A stretch of DNA of 64,000 bases, from contig CP066886.1 in assembly GCA_016745315.1 (NCBI GenBank), positions 4,898,501 through 4,962,500 on the forward strand, read 5' to 3'. This stretch comes from Arthrospira sp. PCC 9108 (GTDB lineage Bacteria; Cyanobacteriota; Cyanobacteriia; Cyanobacteriales; Microcoleaceae). Positions 36,852 to 46,198 of the stretch are shown one piece after another (position 1 is the first letter of the stretch; each line of letters opens with the position of its first letter). The notes below the pieces were generated by a model. It was not told the DNA's origin and did no database searches. It was given only the letters and a program-made list of their open reading frames with translations. The position numbers and the translations under genes are program-made.

Positions 36852-39746
36852 TTAAAACTCTCCGGCTAAAGCCGAAACACAACGTTCGCAGATAGTGGGA
36901 TGGTCTGAAGACTCACCGATATGGACAGAGTAATTCCAACAGCGATCGCATTTTTCGCCATCAGCTTTCACCACCCCAACCGCCATAAATTCCGACTCAC
37001 TTTTATACTGCAAATCCGCCAGTTTATCGGGATTTTCCAATAGCTCCACCTGAGAACAAATCAACAGATATCGCAAAGCATCAACCCCGTTATTCTGCTT
37101 AAATTCCGCCGGATTTGGATTCATTGCCGCTAACTGTTGACGCAATTTTTCATCTGCCACATATAGCCGTACTTTAGCATCCAGAGAAGAACCCACCATT
37201 TTATCCTTGCGCGCCTGTTCCATCACCTGATTAACCTCAGCGCGAATCTCCCGTAATTTTACCCAAAACTCTGCTAATTCAGGCTTTTTCCAGGTTTCAT
37301 CTAACCGAACCCAACCAGATTCAAACACTGATAAATAGGGGGTAGAATAGGGCATATTTTGCCAGATATCTTCGGCCGTATGACACAAAACTGGCGCGAT
37401 CGCTTTCGCCAAATTTTCCAGAGCGATCGCCAAAACCGTCTGACAACTGCGCCGCCGGAAACCATTTTCCGCGCTAATATATAGTCGGTCTTTCGCAATA
37501 TCCAAATAGAAATTGGATAAATCCACCACACAGAAATTCTGCACCGTTTGGAAAAAGCGGAAAAACTGATAAGTTTCAAAAGCGTCTTTCACTTCCGCAA
37601 ACACTTCCGTCATGCGGTGCAACATATACCGATCTAACTCTGGTAAATCCTGATAGGCGATCGCATCTTTTGCCGGGTCAAAATCATGCAAATTCCCCAA
37701 CAAAAACCGCGCCGTATTCCTAATTTTACGGTAAACATCCGACATCTGTTTTAGGATATTTTTACCCAAAGGTACATCTGCAGAATAATCCACCGAAGAC
37801 ACCCACAAACGCAGGATATCCGCACCATAAGCCGGCTCTTGTTGTTGATTTTTGCCCCCATTAATAACCACAGCCGGATCTACCACATTACCGATAGATT
37901 TACTCATTTTCCGGCCGTTTTCATCCAGGACAAAACCATGAGTTAGTACAGTTTTATAAGGTGCAATCCCATAGTTAGCCACACTGGTCAACAAACTAGA
38001 CTGAAACCAACCCCGATGTTGATCAGAACCTTCTAAATAAATATCAGCCGGATAAGCCAATTCTGGGCGCTGTTTAGCCACCGCCGCCCAAGAGGAACCC
38101 GAATCAAACCAGACATCCATAGTATCGGTTCCCTTGCGGTATTTCTTGCCATTATTAACATAGGATTCCGGCAGTAATTCCTCAACCGAAAGTTCCCACC
38201 AAGCATCAGTACCTCGTTCAGCAATAATACCTTTTACATGGTTAATCGTTTCCTCATTTAGCAGAGGTTCCCCCGTTTCTTCCTCATAAAAAACCGGAAT
38301 CGGAACCCCCCAACTGCGCTGACGAGAAATACACCAATCACTGCGATCGCTTACCATTGGCGTAATCCTATTTTCTCCCTGGGGGGGAATCCACTGCACC
38401 TGTTTAATAGCCTCTAAAGCCTGTGACCGGAAACCTTCCACCGACGCAAACCATTGTTCTGTCGCCCTAAAAATTGTCGGTTTTTTCGTCCGCCAATCAT
38501 AGGGATATTTATGTTGATAGGGTTCCTCCTTAATCAAAGAACCCGCCTCTTGTAACGCTTCAATAATCGCGCTATTAGCATCTTTGAGAACATTTAAACC
38601 CGCAAACTCTCCCGCCTCCTCCGTAAAATCACCATTTTCATCTACTGGCGAAAGTATAGGTAAACCATAACGCTGACCTACGATATAATCTTCCTGACCG
38701 TGACCGGGTGCTGTATGAACCAAACCCGTCCCCGATTCAGTAGTCACATAATCACCACCAATTAAAATCCGACTTTCCCGGTCAAATAGAGGATGTTTAT
38801 AGGTGCAATTTTCTAGCAGTTCGCCTTTTACCGTGGCTTTCACAGTTAAATTAGTCTCAAAAGTAGCTGATAACCTTTCCACTAATTCCGCCGCCACCAA
38901 CAGATATTTAAACTCAATAGAACTCTCAGAATCCCCTTGAGTTTCTACCACCGAATATGTTAATTCTGGATTCAGAGAAACTGCCAAATTTCCCGGAATC
39001 GTCCACGGCGTAGTCGTCCAGATTGCTACTCCTAAATCCGGTAAATATGGACTCAGTAACTCTCGCACCGATTCAGCTAAACTCGTAATTCTGAAAGCCG
39101 CATAAATACTGCGGGAGGTGTGACCTTCTGGATATTCTAACTCCGCTTCCGCCAGGGCTGTTTTGGAACTCGGACTCCAATGGACGGGTTTTAGACCCCG
39201 ATAAATGTATCCCTTGAGAACCATTTGAGCGAATACAGCAATTTGGGCCGCTTCGTATTCGGGAGTTAGGGTTAAATAGGGGTTGTCCCAGTCTCCCCAC
39301 ACCCCATAACGTTGAAATTGGGTTTTTTGTTCTTCAACCGTTTTCAGGGCAAAATCTCGCGCTTTCTCACGCAAAGTCATCGGCGTGAGTTGTTCCCTTT
39401 CTGACTGCTTCATCTGTTGCAGCACTTTCAACTCAATCGGGAGTCCGTGACAGTCCCAACCCGGCACATAGCGCACTTTTTGCCCCTGTAGAGTTTGGTA
39501 GCGGTTAATAATATCTTTGAGAATCTTATTCAGGGCGTGGCCTATGTGTAGCTGTCCATTCGCATAAGGCGGGCCATCATGAATTACAAACCGATCGCCC
39601 GGATTGTTTTCACAGAGGCGATCGTATATCTGGTTATCCGCCCAAAATTTTTGTAATTCTGGTTCCCGTTTGACGGCATTAGCCCGCATATCAAACTTGG
39701 TTTTGGGCAGGTTAACCGTGTCTTTGTAGGCGTTTTTTTCGGTCAC
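36852..39746 (-). CDS. ileS: Isoleucine--tRNA ligase
   Basis: A 964-residue class Ia synthetase charging tRNA-Ile, with an editing domain to remove valine. The HIGH motif is in GQLHIGHALNKILKDI, the CP1 editing region includes TTPWTIPGNLA and the GTGLVHTAPGHGQEDY loop, and KMSKS is in NGRKMSKSIGNVVDP. The C-terminal zinc site is two CxxC pairs (CDRCWNY and CERCVSAL), marking the bacterial (type 1) form. Length is normal and no lesion is seen. Monocistronic on the minus strand, ending in a hairpin. Confidence 0.98.
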   Translation of the reverse strand: MTEKNAYKDTVNLPKTKFDMRANAVKREPELQKFWADNQIYDRLCENNPGDRFVIHDGPPYANGQLHIGHALNKILKDIINRYQTLQGQKVRYVPGWDCHGLPIELKVLQQMKQSEREQLTPMTLREKARDFALKTVEEQKTQFQRYGVWGDWDNPYLTLTPEYEAAQIAVFAQMVLKGYIYRGLKPVHWSPSSKTALAEAELEYPEGHTSRSIYAAFRITSLAESVRELLSPYLPDLGVAIWTTTPWTIPGNLAVSLNPELTYSVVETQGDSESSIEFKYLLVAAELVERLSATFETNLTVKATVKGELLENCTYKHPLFDRESRILIGGDYVTTESGTGLVHTAPGHGQEDYIVGQRYGLPILSPVDENGDFTEEAGEFAGLNVLKDANSAIIEALQEAGSLIKEEPYQHKYPYDWRTKKPTIFRATEQWFASVEGFRSQALEAIKQVQWIPPQGENRITPMVSDRSDWCISRQRSWGVPIPVFYEEETGEPLLNEETINHVKGIIAERGTDAWWELSVEELLPESYVNNGKKYRKGTDTMDVWFDSGSSWAAVAKQRPELAYPADIYLEGSDQHRGWFQSSLLTSVANYGIAPYKTVLTHGFVLDENGRKMSKSIGNVVDPAVVINGGKNQQQEPAYGADILRLWVSSVDYSADVPLGKNILKQMSDVYRKIRNTARFLLGNLHDFDPAKDAIAYQDLPELDRYMLHRMTEVFAEVKDAFETYQFFRFFQTVQNFCVVDLSNFYLDIAKDRLYISAENGFRRRSCQTVLAIALENLAKAIAPVLCHTAEDIWQNMPYSTPYLSVFESGWVRLDETWKKPELAEFWVKLREIRAEVNQVMEQARKDKMVGSSLDAKVRLYVADEKLRQQLAAMNPNPAEFKQNNGVDALRYLLICSQVELLENPDKLADLQYKSESEFMAVGVVKADGEKCDRCWNYSVHIGESSDHPTICERCVSALAGEF

Positions 39747-39933
39747 GGCAGTATACTGAACGATTCTCTAGGGTTAGCAGTTTTCAGATATTTTAACTCT
39801 GTTGGGGACGGCTTGCCACAAATTCCCCATCGCTGTGTTTAGTTTTGTAACGTTCCTTAAAATAATCGGGCGATCGCCTGATATGATTAGACCTTGGTTT
39901 ATATCATCGCTTTGGGAAGTTTTGGGAGGAACA

Positions 39934-40065
39934 ATGGACTTTATTACCAACTTGTTCAGCAATGTCAATTTTGAACTGATCGCCCAGTTACTAATGCTAT
40001 CGCTGATTGTGATTGCTGGCCCGGTGGTGATCGTATTGTTGGCGTTTCGTGGGGGCGACCTGTAG
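39934..40065 (+). CDS. psb30: Photosystem II protein Psb30 (Ycf12)
   Basis: A 43-residue single-helix protein at the photosystem II periphery. Residues 13-43 (NFELIAQLLMLSLIVIAGPV, then a short hydrophobic run and AFRGGDL) match the Ycf12 signature, including the GP in the helix and the RGG end. The start is ATG 39934 because GGGAGGA lies just upstream (39924-39930); a longer frame from 39802 has no support. It is divergent from ileS and followed by a terminator hairpin. Confidence 0.93.
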   Translation: MDFITNLFSNVNFELIAQLLMLSLIVIAGPVVIVLLAFRGGDL

Positions 40066-40095
40066 CATCAGACCCCCAAAATCTCTGAATCCAAC

Positions 40096-40130
40096 GGAGG
40101 CGGGTGGGTTTTACCTACCCTCCCATTTTC
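40096..40130 (+). terminator. Likely terminator of psb30
   Basis: GGAGG plus GTGGG, separated by a CGG bulge, pair with CCTAC and CCTCC across a TTTTA loop; ATTTTCC follows. Confidence 0.55.
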
Positions 40131-40164
40131 CTGTGCCTACCAGCAGACCTACATCGACTCAAAT

Positions 40165-40569
40165 TTAGTCCTGGATGTAATCCTGTCCATTCACTAAAGC
40201 CATTTCCGCCCGGACGAACTCCCGCCCCAGGTATAGGGCATGATCAAAACAACTCAGCGGACACCGACTCGCTTCTTCTGTGATTTTAATACCTAATTCT
40301 TTCGCCGTTCTTCCCCGGTAAATACCCATGGGAGTCCGCTTTAGTTCCCCTTTACACGGGAAAGGTTCCCCCGTGTCTGGATCAACCGCTAGGCCCTGTT
40401 CGTTGATATCGTTGCTATAATGTTCCGCACAAATTAAGCCCCTTTCTCGATCAATATAAATGATAAAATAGCCCGCCGGATCGAGTTTAATAAAACGCTG
40501 GGAGAGCTTGTCATCTAACGCTATGCGTTCTTCTGGAGATAGGTTGGTGTTCGTTGATAGAGTAGACAC
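40165..40569 (-). CDS. DUF4346 domain protein
   Basis: 134 residues with the cyanobacterial DUF4346 pattern: LDPAGYFIIYIDRERGLICAEHYSN, GLAVDPDTGEPFPCKGE, GRTAKELGIKI and DHALYLGREFVRAEMAL ending in GQDYIQD. Two short beta-rich halves are predicted and no membrane segment. The function is unknown; in some organisms the domain is found with dihydropteroate-synthase-like proteins. It is convergent with psb30 and divergent from nrdA. Confidence 0.72.
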   Translation of the reverse strand: MSTLSTNTNLSPEERIALDDKLSQRFIKLDPAGYFIIYIDRERGLICAEHYSNDINEQGLAVDPDTGEPFPCKGELKRTPMGIYRGRTAKELGIKITEEASRCPLSCFDHALYLGREFVRAEMALVNGQDYIQD

Positions 40570-40802
40570 AAAAGTTAAAAATGCGATCGCTACAATACAG
40601 TCTACTTATTACTTTACAATATGTCGAATATTTAACCGAGGATTGTATTAATTTATACAGAAACCTCCAAGTATTAAAAAATAGTAATTGGCCATTTGCC
40701 ACTAGATATAGCGTAAAACGAGAAATTTGTCAATACCTGTCACTAAATATATATATGGAGTAAATTAGTAAAGCTGATTCAAATTTCAGACATAAACAGA
40801 CC

Positions 40803-43061
40803 ATGCAAACCCTATCAACCACAACTGATACCCCCTTCAATCGCCAAATTCAGGTAATCCGGCGGGATGGATCGTTAACCCTTTTGGATGTGTCCAGAAT
40901 TCGCGCAGTCGTTAACTGGGCTTGTGAAGGCTTAGATGCTAACCCCATTACTTTAGAAGCTGGACTGACCACTCGCCTTAAAAACGGCGTCACCACCAGG
41001 GAAATTCAAGATAACTTAATAGGTTGTGCCCTAGAGTTGTGTAGCCCCTCCGACCCAGACTGGCGGTATGTAGCCGGGAGGCTGCATATCTGGAATTTAT
41101 GGAAAGATACCCTGGTTAGCCGTGGCTATCAATATGAGGATTATTGCCAAACCGTTACTACCAAAGTCAAAGCCGGTCAATATGACGATCGCTTATTAAA
41201 ATATACCCCCGAACAGTTGAGAGAAGCCGGAACCTGGATTAACCCCCAATGGGATAAGGATTATGATTATGCGGGGGCGATTTTACTAACTAAACGTTAT
41301 TTATTACCCCAGGAATTACCCCAAGAAGCCCTATTATCTTGTGCCTTATTATTAGCCGTAGTCGAAGCTCCAGAAAAACGAATGTTTTGGGCGCATAAAT
41401 TCTATCAAGCGATCGCCCTGCGTCAGATTTCTTTAGCCACCCCAATTTTAGCTAATTTGCGGATTCCTAACGGGTCTTTGAGTTCCTGTTTTATTATCGG
41501 TATGGATGATAATTTAGAGAACATATTTGACACCATTAAAGACGCTGCCCGAATTTCTAAAAATGGTGGCGGTGTCGGCGTAAATGTCAGCCGCATTAGG
41601 GCGACAGGTAGCTGGGTAATGGGTAAGCCTAACGCTTCCGGTGGTGTAATTCCCTGGATTAAACTGTTAAATGATACCGCTATTGCTGTTAATCAGGGAG
41701 GCCGTCGGGCTGGGGCAATTACAGTCAGTTTAGATGTGTGGCATTTAGACATTCTCGAATTTCTGGAAATGCAAACCGAGAATGGAGACCAGCGCCGGAA
41801 GGCTTATGATATTTTCCCCCAATTAGTGATTTCTGATGAATTCATGCGGCGGGTGCGTAACTGCGAAAACTGGACTTTAGTTGACCCCTACGAAGTCCGG
41901 GTAAAATTAGGCATAGAATTATCAGAATTGTGGGGAGAAGAATTTGAGTTATCTTATCAAAAAATCGAATCCTCTTTAGATTCTAAATTAAAGCTATATA
42001 AGCGGATTAATGCTAGGGAACTGTTCAAAAATATTATGCGATCGCAAGTAGAAACCGGGATGCCTTATCTGTGGTTTAAAGATACTAGCAACGCTGCCAA
42101 TCCTAACCAACACGAAGGATATATTCCTGGGGGTAATTTGTGCCAAGAATCTTGGTCTAACGTCAAACCAGGAGAACTCGCCCATACCTGCAACTTAAAC
42201 AGTCTCAATTTAGCTAATTTAGATTGGCAAGACCTACCCAATATTTGCGAAATAGCCGTCCGAATTTTAGACAACACCATCGAAATTACCCACCCACCAT
42301 TTCAAGCCAGTATTGACCATAATCAATGTTATCGCACCATTGGCGTAGGTGTCATGGGGTTAGCTGATTGGTTAGCAAAACGGCGCTTTTCCTATAACCA
42401 TGTGCAGGAAATTAGCAACCTGTTTGAAGATATCGGATTTTACTGCACCAAAACCTCAATGGAACTCTCCAAAGAAAGGGGGGCTTATCCCGCATTTGCT
42501 GGAAGTTCCTGGAGTCAAGGCAAGTTAATTGGTGCCAAACCCGTCGATTGGTTTTTAACCCACGCCGACGATAAAATCAGGTGGAAAGAATTAAGCGAAG
42601 ATATCCAAAAATATGGGATTAGGAACTCTCATATAACCGCCATTGCCCCCAATACCTCATCATCCTTAGTCCAAGGTTGCACCGCCAGCGTATTACCCTG
42701 TTATAGTCGTTTCTTCTATGACAAATGGGCTAAAGGAACCGTACCCATTGCCCCTCCCTTTATTAAAGAAAACTTCTGGTTTTACCCAGAGAATAAAACC
42801 CTAGATCAGCAAATTGTTGTCAAAGCCGTAGCCACCATGCAGCAATGGATTGATACAGGGATATCAATGGAGTTGATGTTTAACCTCAATCAAGGGGTAT
42901 ATTTCCCTGAAGAACCCGATCGCAGCCTGAAAGCTAAAGATATCTTTGAAACCCTCATGGCGGCTTGGGAACAGGGGTGCAAAGCCATCTATTATGTCAG
43001 GACAGTGCAGCGGGACAGCTTTCAAGAATCCGAAGATGCCTGCACAGCTTGTGCAAATTAG
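40803..43061 (+). CDS. nrdA: Class I ribonucleoside-diphosphate reductase, alpha subunit
   Basis: A 752-residue catalytic subunit reducing ribonucleotides to deoxyribonucleotides. An ATP-cone is at the N-terminus (QVIRRDGSLTLLDVSRIRAV). The barrel shows GSLSSCFII with the first active-site Cys, NLCQESW and HTCNLNSLNLANLDW with the radical Cys and Glu partner, and ITAIAPNTSSSLVQGCTASVLP. The tail ends DACTACAN with the redox CxxC. The tyrosine relay pair is in the C-terminal third (KAIYYVRTVQ). No insertion is seen in this gene, in contrast to nrdB just downstream. The pair is separated by ~200 bp with a hairpin. Confidence 0.96.
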   Translation: MQTLSTTTDTPFNRQIQVIRRDGSLTLLDVSRIRAVVNWACEGLDANPITLEAGLTTRLKNGVTTREIQDNLIGCALELCSPSDPDWRYVAGRLHIWNLWKDTLVSRGYQYEDYCQTVTTKVKAGQYDDRLLKYTPEQLREAGTWINPQWDKDYDYAGAILLTKRYLLPQELPQEALLSCALLLAVVEAPEKRMFWAHKFYQAIALRQISLATPILANLRIPNGSLSSCFIIGMDDNLENIFDTIKDAARISKNGGGVGVNVSRIRATGSWVMGKPNASGGVIPWIKLLNDTAIAVNQGGRRAGAITVSLDVWHLDILEFLEMQTENGDQRRKAYDIFPQLVISDEFMRRVRNCENWTLVDPYEVRVKLGIELSELWGEEFELSYQKIESSLDSKLKLYKRINARELFKNIMRSQVETGMPYLWFKDTSNAANPNQHEGYIPGGNLCQESWSNVKPGELAHTCNLNSLNLANLDWQDLPNICEIAVRILDNTIEITHPPFQASIDHNQCYRTIGVGVMGLADWLAKRRFSYNHVQEISNLFEDIGFYCTKTSMELSKERGAYPAFAGSSWSQGKLIGAKPVDWFLTHADDKIRWKELSEDIQKYGIRNSHITAIAPNTSSSLVQGCTASVLPCYSRFFYDKWAKGTVPIAPPFIKENFWFYPENKTLDQQIVVKAVATMQQWIDTGISMELMFNLNQGVYFPEEPDRSLKAKDIFETLMAAWEQGCKAIYYVRTVQRDSFQESEDACTACAN

Positions 43062-43092
43062 CTATAATATCCGTTACCACTAAACTTGTAGT

Positions 43093-43115
43093 CGGGGGAA
43101 TCCTAAATTCTCCCG
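43093..43115 (+). terminator. Hairpin between nrdA and nrdB
   Basis: CGGGGGAA (43093-43100) pairs with TTCTCCCG (43108-43115), one G-T, seven-base loop. The following T-content is modest (ATTAGTTTCG), so it may attenuate rather than end transcription. Confidence 0.5.
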
Positions 43116-43262
43116 ATTAGTTTCGTGTTGTTGATGAAAATTAACCGCTGATAAATACAACTTTTCAGCATTTATAAACATCAACAAAAACTCCCGTTTT
43201 GGATGGAAAAAATGACGCTTGTACTAAACTTTAACGGTCACAACAATAAGCAAATCAACAAA

Positions 43263-44973
43263 ATGCCTCTCAATCCCATCTTTAATCCTGATGGTAATGA
43301 TGATGTGGCTCACCGTTCAATGTGGTTTGGCGAGACTACCAACCTAATGCAACTTAATGATGTTCGCTATTCTTGGGCAGTCGGTTTATACAAGCAAATG
43401 CGCGAAAATTTCTGGGTTAATTAGGTAGCCCAGATTAAACCCCTTGAAAACGGGGGAACTCTGGAGTTGCATGGTTCGCCAAAACTGGGGATAATCGACA
43501 AGGAACCTTACCAAGTTGATATTAAACAAAGAAAAGGTTTTTTGGGCGCTAATTGCGATCGCATATGGCACTACAGACAATCCCGTGCCTAGCTCATAGA
43601 TAGTGAGAAGGTGTAGAGACTATCCAGCTTATGGAGTAGGCAGTAAGCGGTTGACTGTCGAAGCGGGGGGCTCTTTTGTTTAACAAAAGATGATGATATA
43701 GTCCGATCTATGTGGTGACACATAGCAGCTTGAATAAAGCGGGCAACACCTAGCGAATGTTGCTGAACATCAATGACCTGAAAAACTGGACATCACCCAG
43801 GATGTTGTTGATTACACTAATTTAACCCCTGATGAACGGACGGCATTTGATGGAATTCTATCTTATTTAACTTTCTTGGATTCCATTCAAACCTGCAACA
43901 TTCCCTATATCAAAAATAGTGTAACTGCCCCAGAAGTCAGCCTCTGTATGGCCGAACAAATCTCTCAAGAAGGAATGCACAATCAGAGTTATCAATACAT
44001 GATTGAAACTATCATTCCTTCCGAACGGAGAAACTACGTTTATGACTTTTGGCGCACCGATAAAGTTTTACGCGATCGATGTGAATTTATCGCCGGACTT
44101 TATCAACAATATGTTGATGATCCCACCCCGGAAAATTACTTTGTCTCATTGATGGCAGATTACTTGTTAGAAGGAATGTACTTTTATAATGGGTTCATTT
44201 TCTTCTACAATTTAGCCTCGCGAATGTTAATGCCGGGAAGTGCCGATATTTTCAAGATGATTAACCGTTAATGTTAGCGGCTATTGTCAGTAATGATAAT
44301 AGAAAACCCCTTGAATTCAGGGGAAGTCTCATTGAGATAATCCTGAGCGAAACCTATGCTAATTAGCAGAATGTTCAAACTATGTCAGAGTTAACATCTG
44401 GCAACTGTATGAACAAGGGACGTGCAAAGACCATCCAGAAATGGAGTAGAGTCAAGCGACTCGAAGCGGGGGGAATCCTTCTTAAATAAATAAGTTAAGG
44501 ATTGTGATATGGTCTGTTCTATTCGGCGACGGGTAGCTGCTTAAATTAAGCGGGTAGGGAGTAGCGACCCCTACTGAACATTAAAGGACGAACTTTCTCA
44601 TGTGCGGTTATTCCAGAAAATTATCCCGGAAGCTATGGCAATTTTTCCCCATTCCCAAGACCGGATTTATGAAATGTTCGATGCGGCTGTTCAACATGAA
44701 TGCCGCTGGACCAATCATATTGTTGGTAACAACATTTTGGGAATTACTGAACACAGTACAGAACAGTACACTAAATATCTCGCTAATATCCGACTGCGTT
44801 CTATTGGTTTAGAATCCCTCTATAGTGACCCCAAATACCAAAAGAGTCCCTATACTCATTTAGAGCGTTTCTCGGATACTAAAAAAGAAGCTCACACTAA
44901 GGCGAACTTCTTTGAAGCCAGTGTTACCAGTTATGTGATGTCTTCTGGGGTGAGTGGCTGGGATGAAATTTGA
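43263..44973 (+). CDS. nrdB: Class I ribonucleotide reductase beta subunit, interrupted by two group I introns
   Basis: Three exons give one continuous NrdB: exon 1 to 43417 (...MRENFW-GT), exon 2 43776-44268 (A-CCT-GAA: VPEKLDITQDVV... to ...IFKMINR) and exon 3 44587-44973 (DELSHVRLFQKI... to ...SGWDEI). Junction codons join exactly. The di-iron and radical residues are present: Asp in FLDSIQ, Glu and His in SQEGMH, Tyr in NQSYQYM, Glu in LLEGMYFYNGF, Glu and His in DELSH. Exon 1 begins at MPLNPIFNPDG (ATG 43263); the frame extends to ATG 43203 but those 20 residues look unconserved. Unspliced RNA would stop within a few codons of each junction, so activity depends on splicing. Confidence 0.92.
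43418..43775 (+). ncRNA. Group I intron 1 in nrdB (358 nt)
   Basis: The exon end CTGGGT (43412-43417) pairs with the internal guide GCCCAG (43428-43433), leaving the required U-G at the splice site. P7: AGACTAT (43617-43623) with ATAGTC (43698-43703). P8: CTTTTGT/ACAAAAG just before it. P9: CTATGTG-GTGA-CACATAG, a GNRA-capped hairpin after P7. The intron ends in G (43775). A TCCA/TGGA hairpin right after the first P7 strand looks like P7.1 of IA-type introns. No homing-endonuclease ORF is present. Exon-exon protein continuity independently supports the ends. Confidence 0.88.
44269..44586 (+). ncRNA. Group I intron 2 in nrdB (318 nt)
   Basis: The exon end CCGT (44265-44268) pairs with the guide GCGG in TTAGCGG, again with a terminal U-G. 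P7: AGACCAT (44428-44434) with ATGGTCT (44509-44515). P8: AATCCTT/AAGGATT. P9: CTATTCG-GCGA-CGGGTAG with a GNRA loop, then GTAGGG/CCCTAC. It ends in G (44586). It shares with intron 1 the blocks ATCCAG..ATGGAGTAG, TCGAAGCGGGGGG, AGCGGG and TGAACAT near the end, so the two are paralogues. No endonuclease ORF. It splits the codons for the metal-binding motif R|DELSH. Confidence 0.87.
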
Positions 44974-45011
44974 GGATTACCCACCACTAAACTGTTAGCA
45001 ACGCAACCAAG

Positions 45012-45052
45012 ACAGGAAGAAGCTATCACAAACCTTCTTCCTGTTTTGATTT
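45012..45052 (+). terminator. Terminator after nrdB
   Basis: ACAGGAAGAAG (45012-45022) and CTTCTTCCTGT (45034-45044) form a perfect 11-bp stem followed by TTTTGATTT. Confidence 0.9.
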
Positions 45053-45198
45053 CTACGGTCAGCCTCTGACGCGGAATTGCTACCATGAGTAATAATACTG
45101 AATGTTTCAGACCCATATAACCCAGACATTCCTCAACAGGTGTTCTACAATAAGATATTGCACCCCTGTAAAATTCCATTGATCCAATCTTCGAGATA

Positions 45199-46050
45199 AT
45201 GAGAAAACTGTTTAGCGATTTAATTTCCAAACCAGCACCCCCAGCCCCACCCCAACCCAAACCCCCCCAAATTAAAAAACGCCGTGGCGGTATCAGCATT
45301 AAAACCCCCGAACAAATCGAAATCATGCGAGAGTCGGGTAGAATAGTCGCGACAGTCCTCAAAGAGATCTCACAACAGATCAAACCTGGTATGACTACCG
45401 CAGAAATCGACGCCTACGCTGAAAGGCGGATTAGGGAATTAGGCGCTGTTCCTAGCTTTAAAGGCTATCACGGCTTCCCGGCTAGTATTTGCATCTGCAT
45501 TAATAACGAAGTAGTCCACGGTATCCCCCGTAAAAATAAGGTGATCCGTAACTCAGATGTGGTAAAAGTCGATACAGGAGCCTACTACCAGGGTTTTCAT
45601 GGAGACTCCTGCATCACTATTGCTATTGGTGAAGTGACACCATCAGCTAGTAAACTGATTAGAGTGGCTGAAGAATGTCTGTATAAAGGCATTGAACAAG
45701 TCAAAGCTGGAGCCTACTTGCTAGACATCGCTGGAGCTATTCAAGACCACGCAGAAGCTAATAACTTTCAGATTGTCCAAGAGTTTACAGGTCATGGGGT
45801 AGGAGAAAACCTGCACGAGGAACCTTCGGTGTTTAATGTCCGCACCTATGATTTACCTAATGTCAAGCTCAAAGCAGGTATGACCCTAGCCATTGAACCT
45901 ATTTTAAACGCTGGCTCTCGATTTACCCGTATCCTTAGCGATCGCTGGACGGCAGTTACGGTTGATAACGCCTTATCTGCCCAATTTGAGCATACTGTAT
46001 TAGTGACTGAAAACGGCTACGAAATTTTAACCGATCGCCATCAAGTCTAA
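45199..46050 (+). CDS. map: Type I methionine aminopeptidase with proline-rich N-terminal extension
   Basis: 283 residues. The pita-bread catalytic domain starts near residue 33 (GGISIKTPEQIEIMRESG). Metal ligands appear in VKVDTGAYYQGFHGDSCITI (two Asp), FTGHGVGENLHEEP (His), LAIEPILNAG (Glu) and AQFEHTVLV (Glu). The enzyme removes initiator methionine. Before it lies a 30-residue extension rich in Pro and Lys (PAPPAPPQPKPPQIKKRRGG), resembling the longer MetAP forms that bind the ribosome or SH3-like partners; that role is inferred. Cyanobacteria often carry several map genes, so this may not be the only copy. Confidence 0.93.
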   Translation: MRKLFSDLISKPAPPAPPQPKPPQIKKRRGGISIKTPEQIEIMRESGRIVATVLKEISQQIKPGMTTAEIDAYAERRIRELGAVPSFKGYHGFPASICICINNEVVHGIPRKNKVIRNSDVVKVDTGAYYQGFHGDSCITIAIGEVTPSASKLIRVAEECLYKGIEQVKAGAYLLDIAGAIQDHAEANNFQIVQEFTGHGVGENLHEEPSVFNVRTYDLPNVKLKAGMTLAIEPILNAGSRFTRILSDRWTAVTVDNALSAQFEHTVLVTENGYEILTDRHQV

Positions 46051-46198
46051 ACAGATACCCCACCAGCCAAAACAGGTAAATTTTCCTCAACCCTACTAAA
46101 TACCCCCTCCCTTGGGTCTAGGGTTGAGGAGAGATCCACTTTCCCCGGCTTCTGCTGATAAGTCATCAAACCTGTTAACTTTTATCAACTTTATAAAA

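Noticed and set aside
43418..44586. Simple frameshifts or pseudogene explanation for nrdB
   Set aside because: Inserts are 318-358 nt with group I core pairings and exact in-frame exon joins, which decay would not produce.
43418..44586. Group II introns or inteins
   Set aside because: No domain V-like hairpin and no intein motifs; stops occur immediately inside the inserts.
44931..45383. Antisense 150-codon ORF over the nrdB end and map start
   Set aside because: Overlaps the nrdB 3' end, its terminator and the map coding start; no homology.
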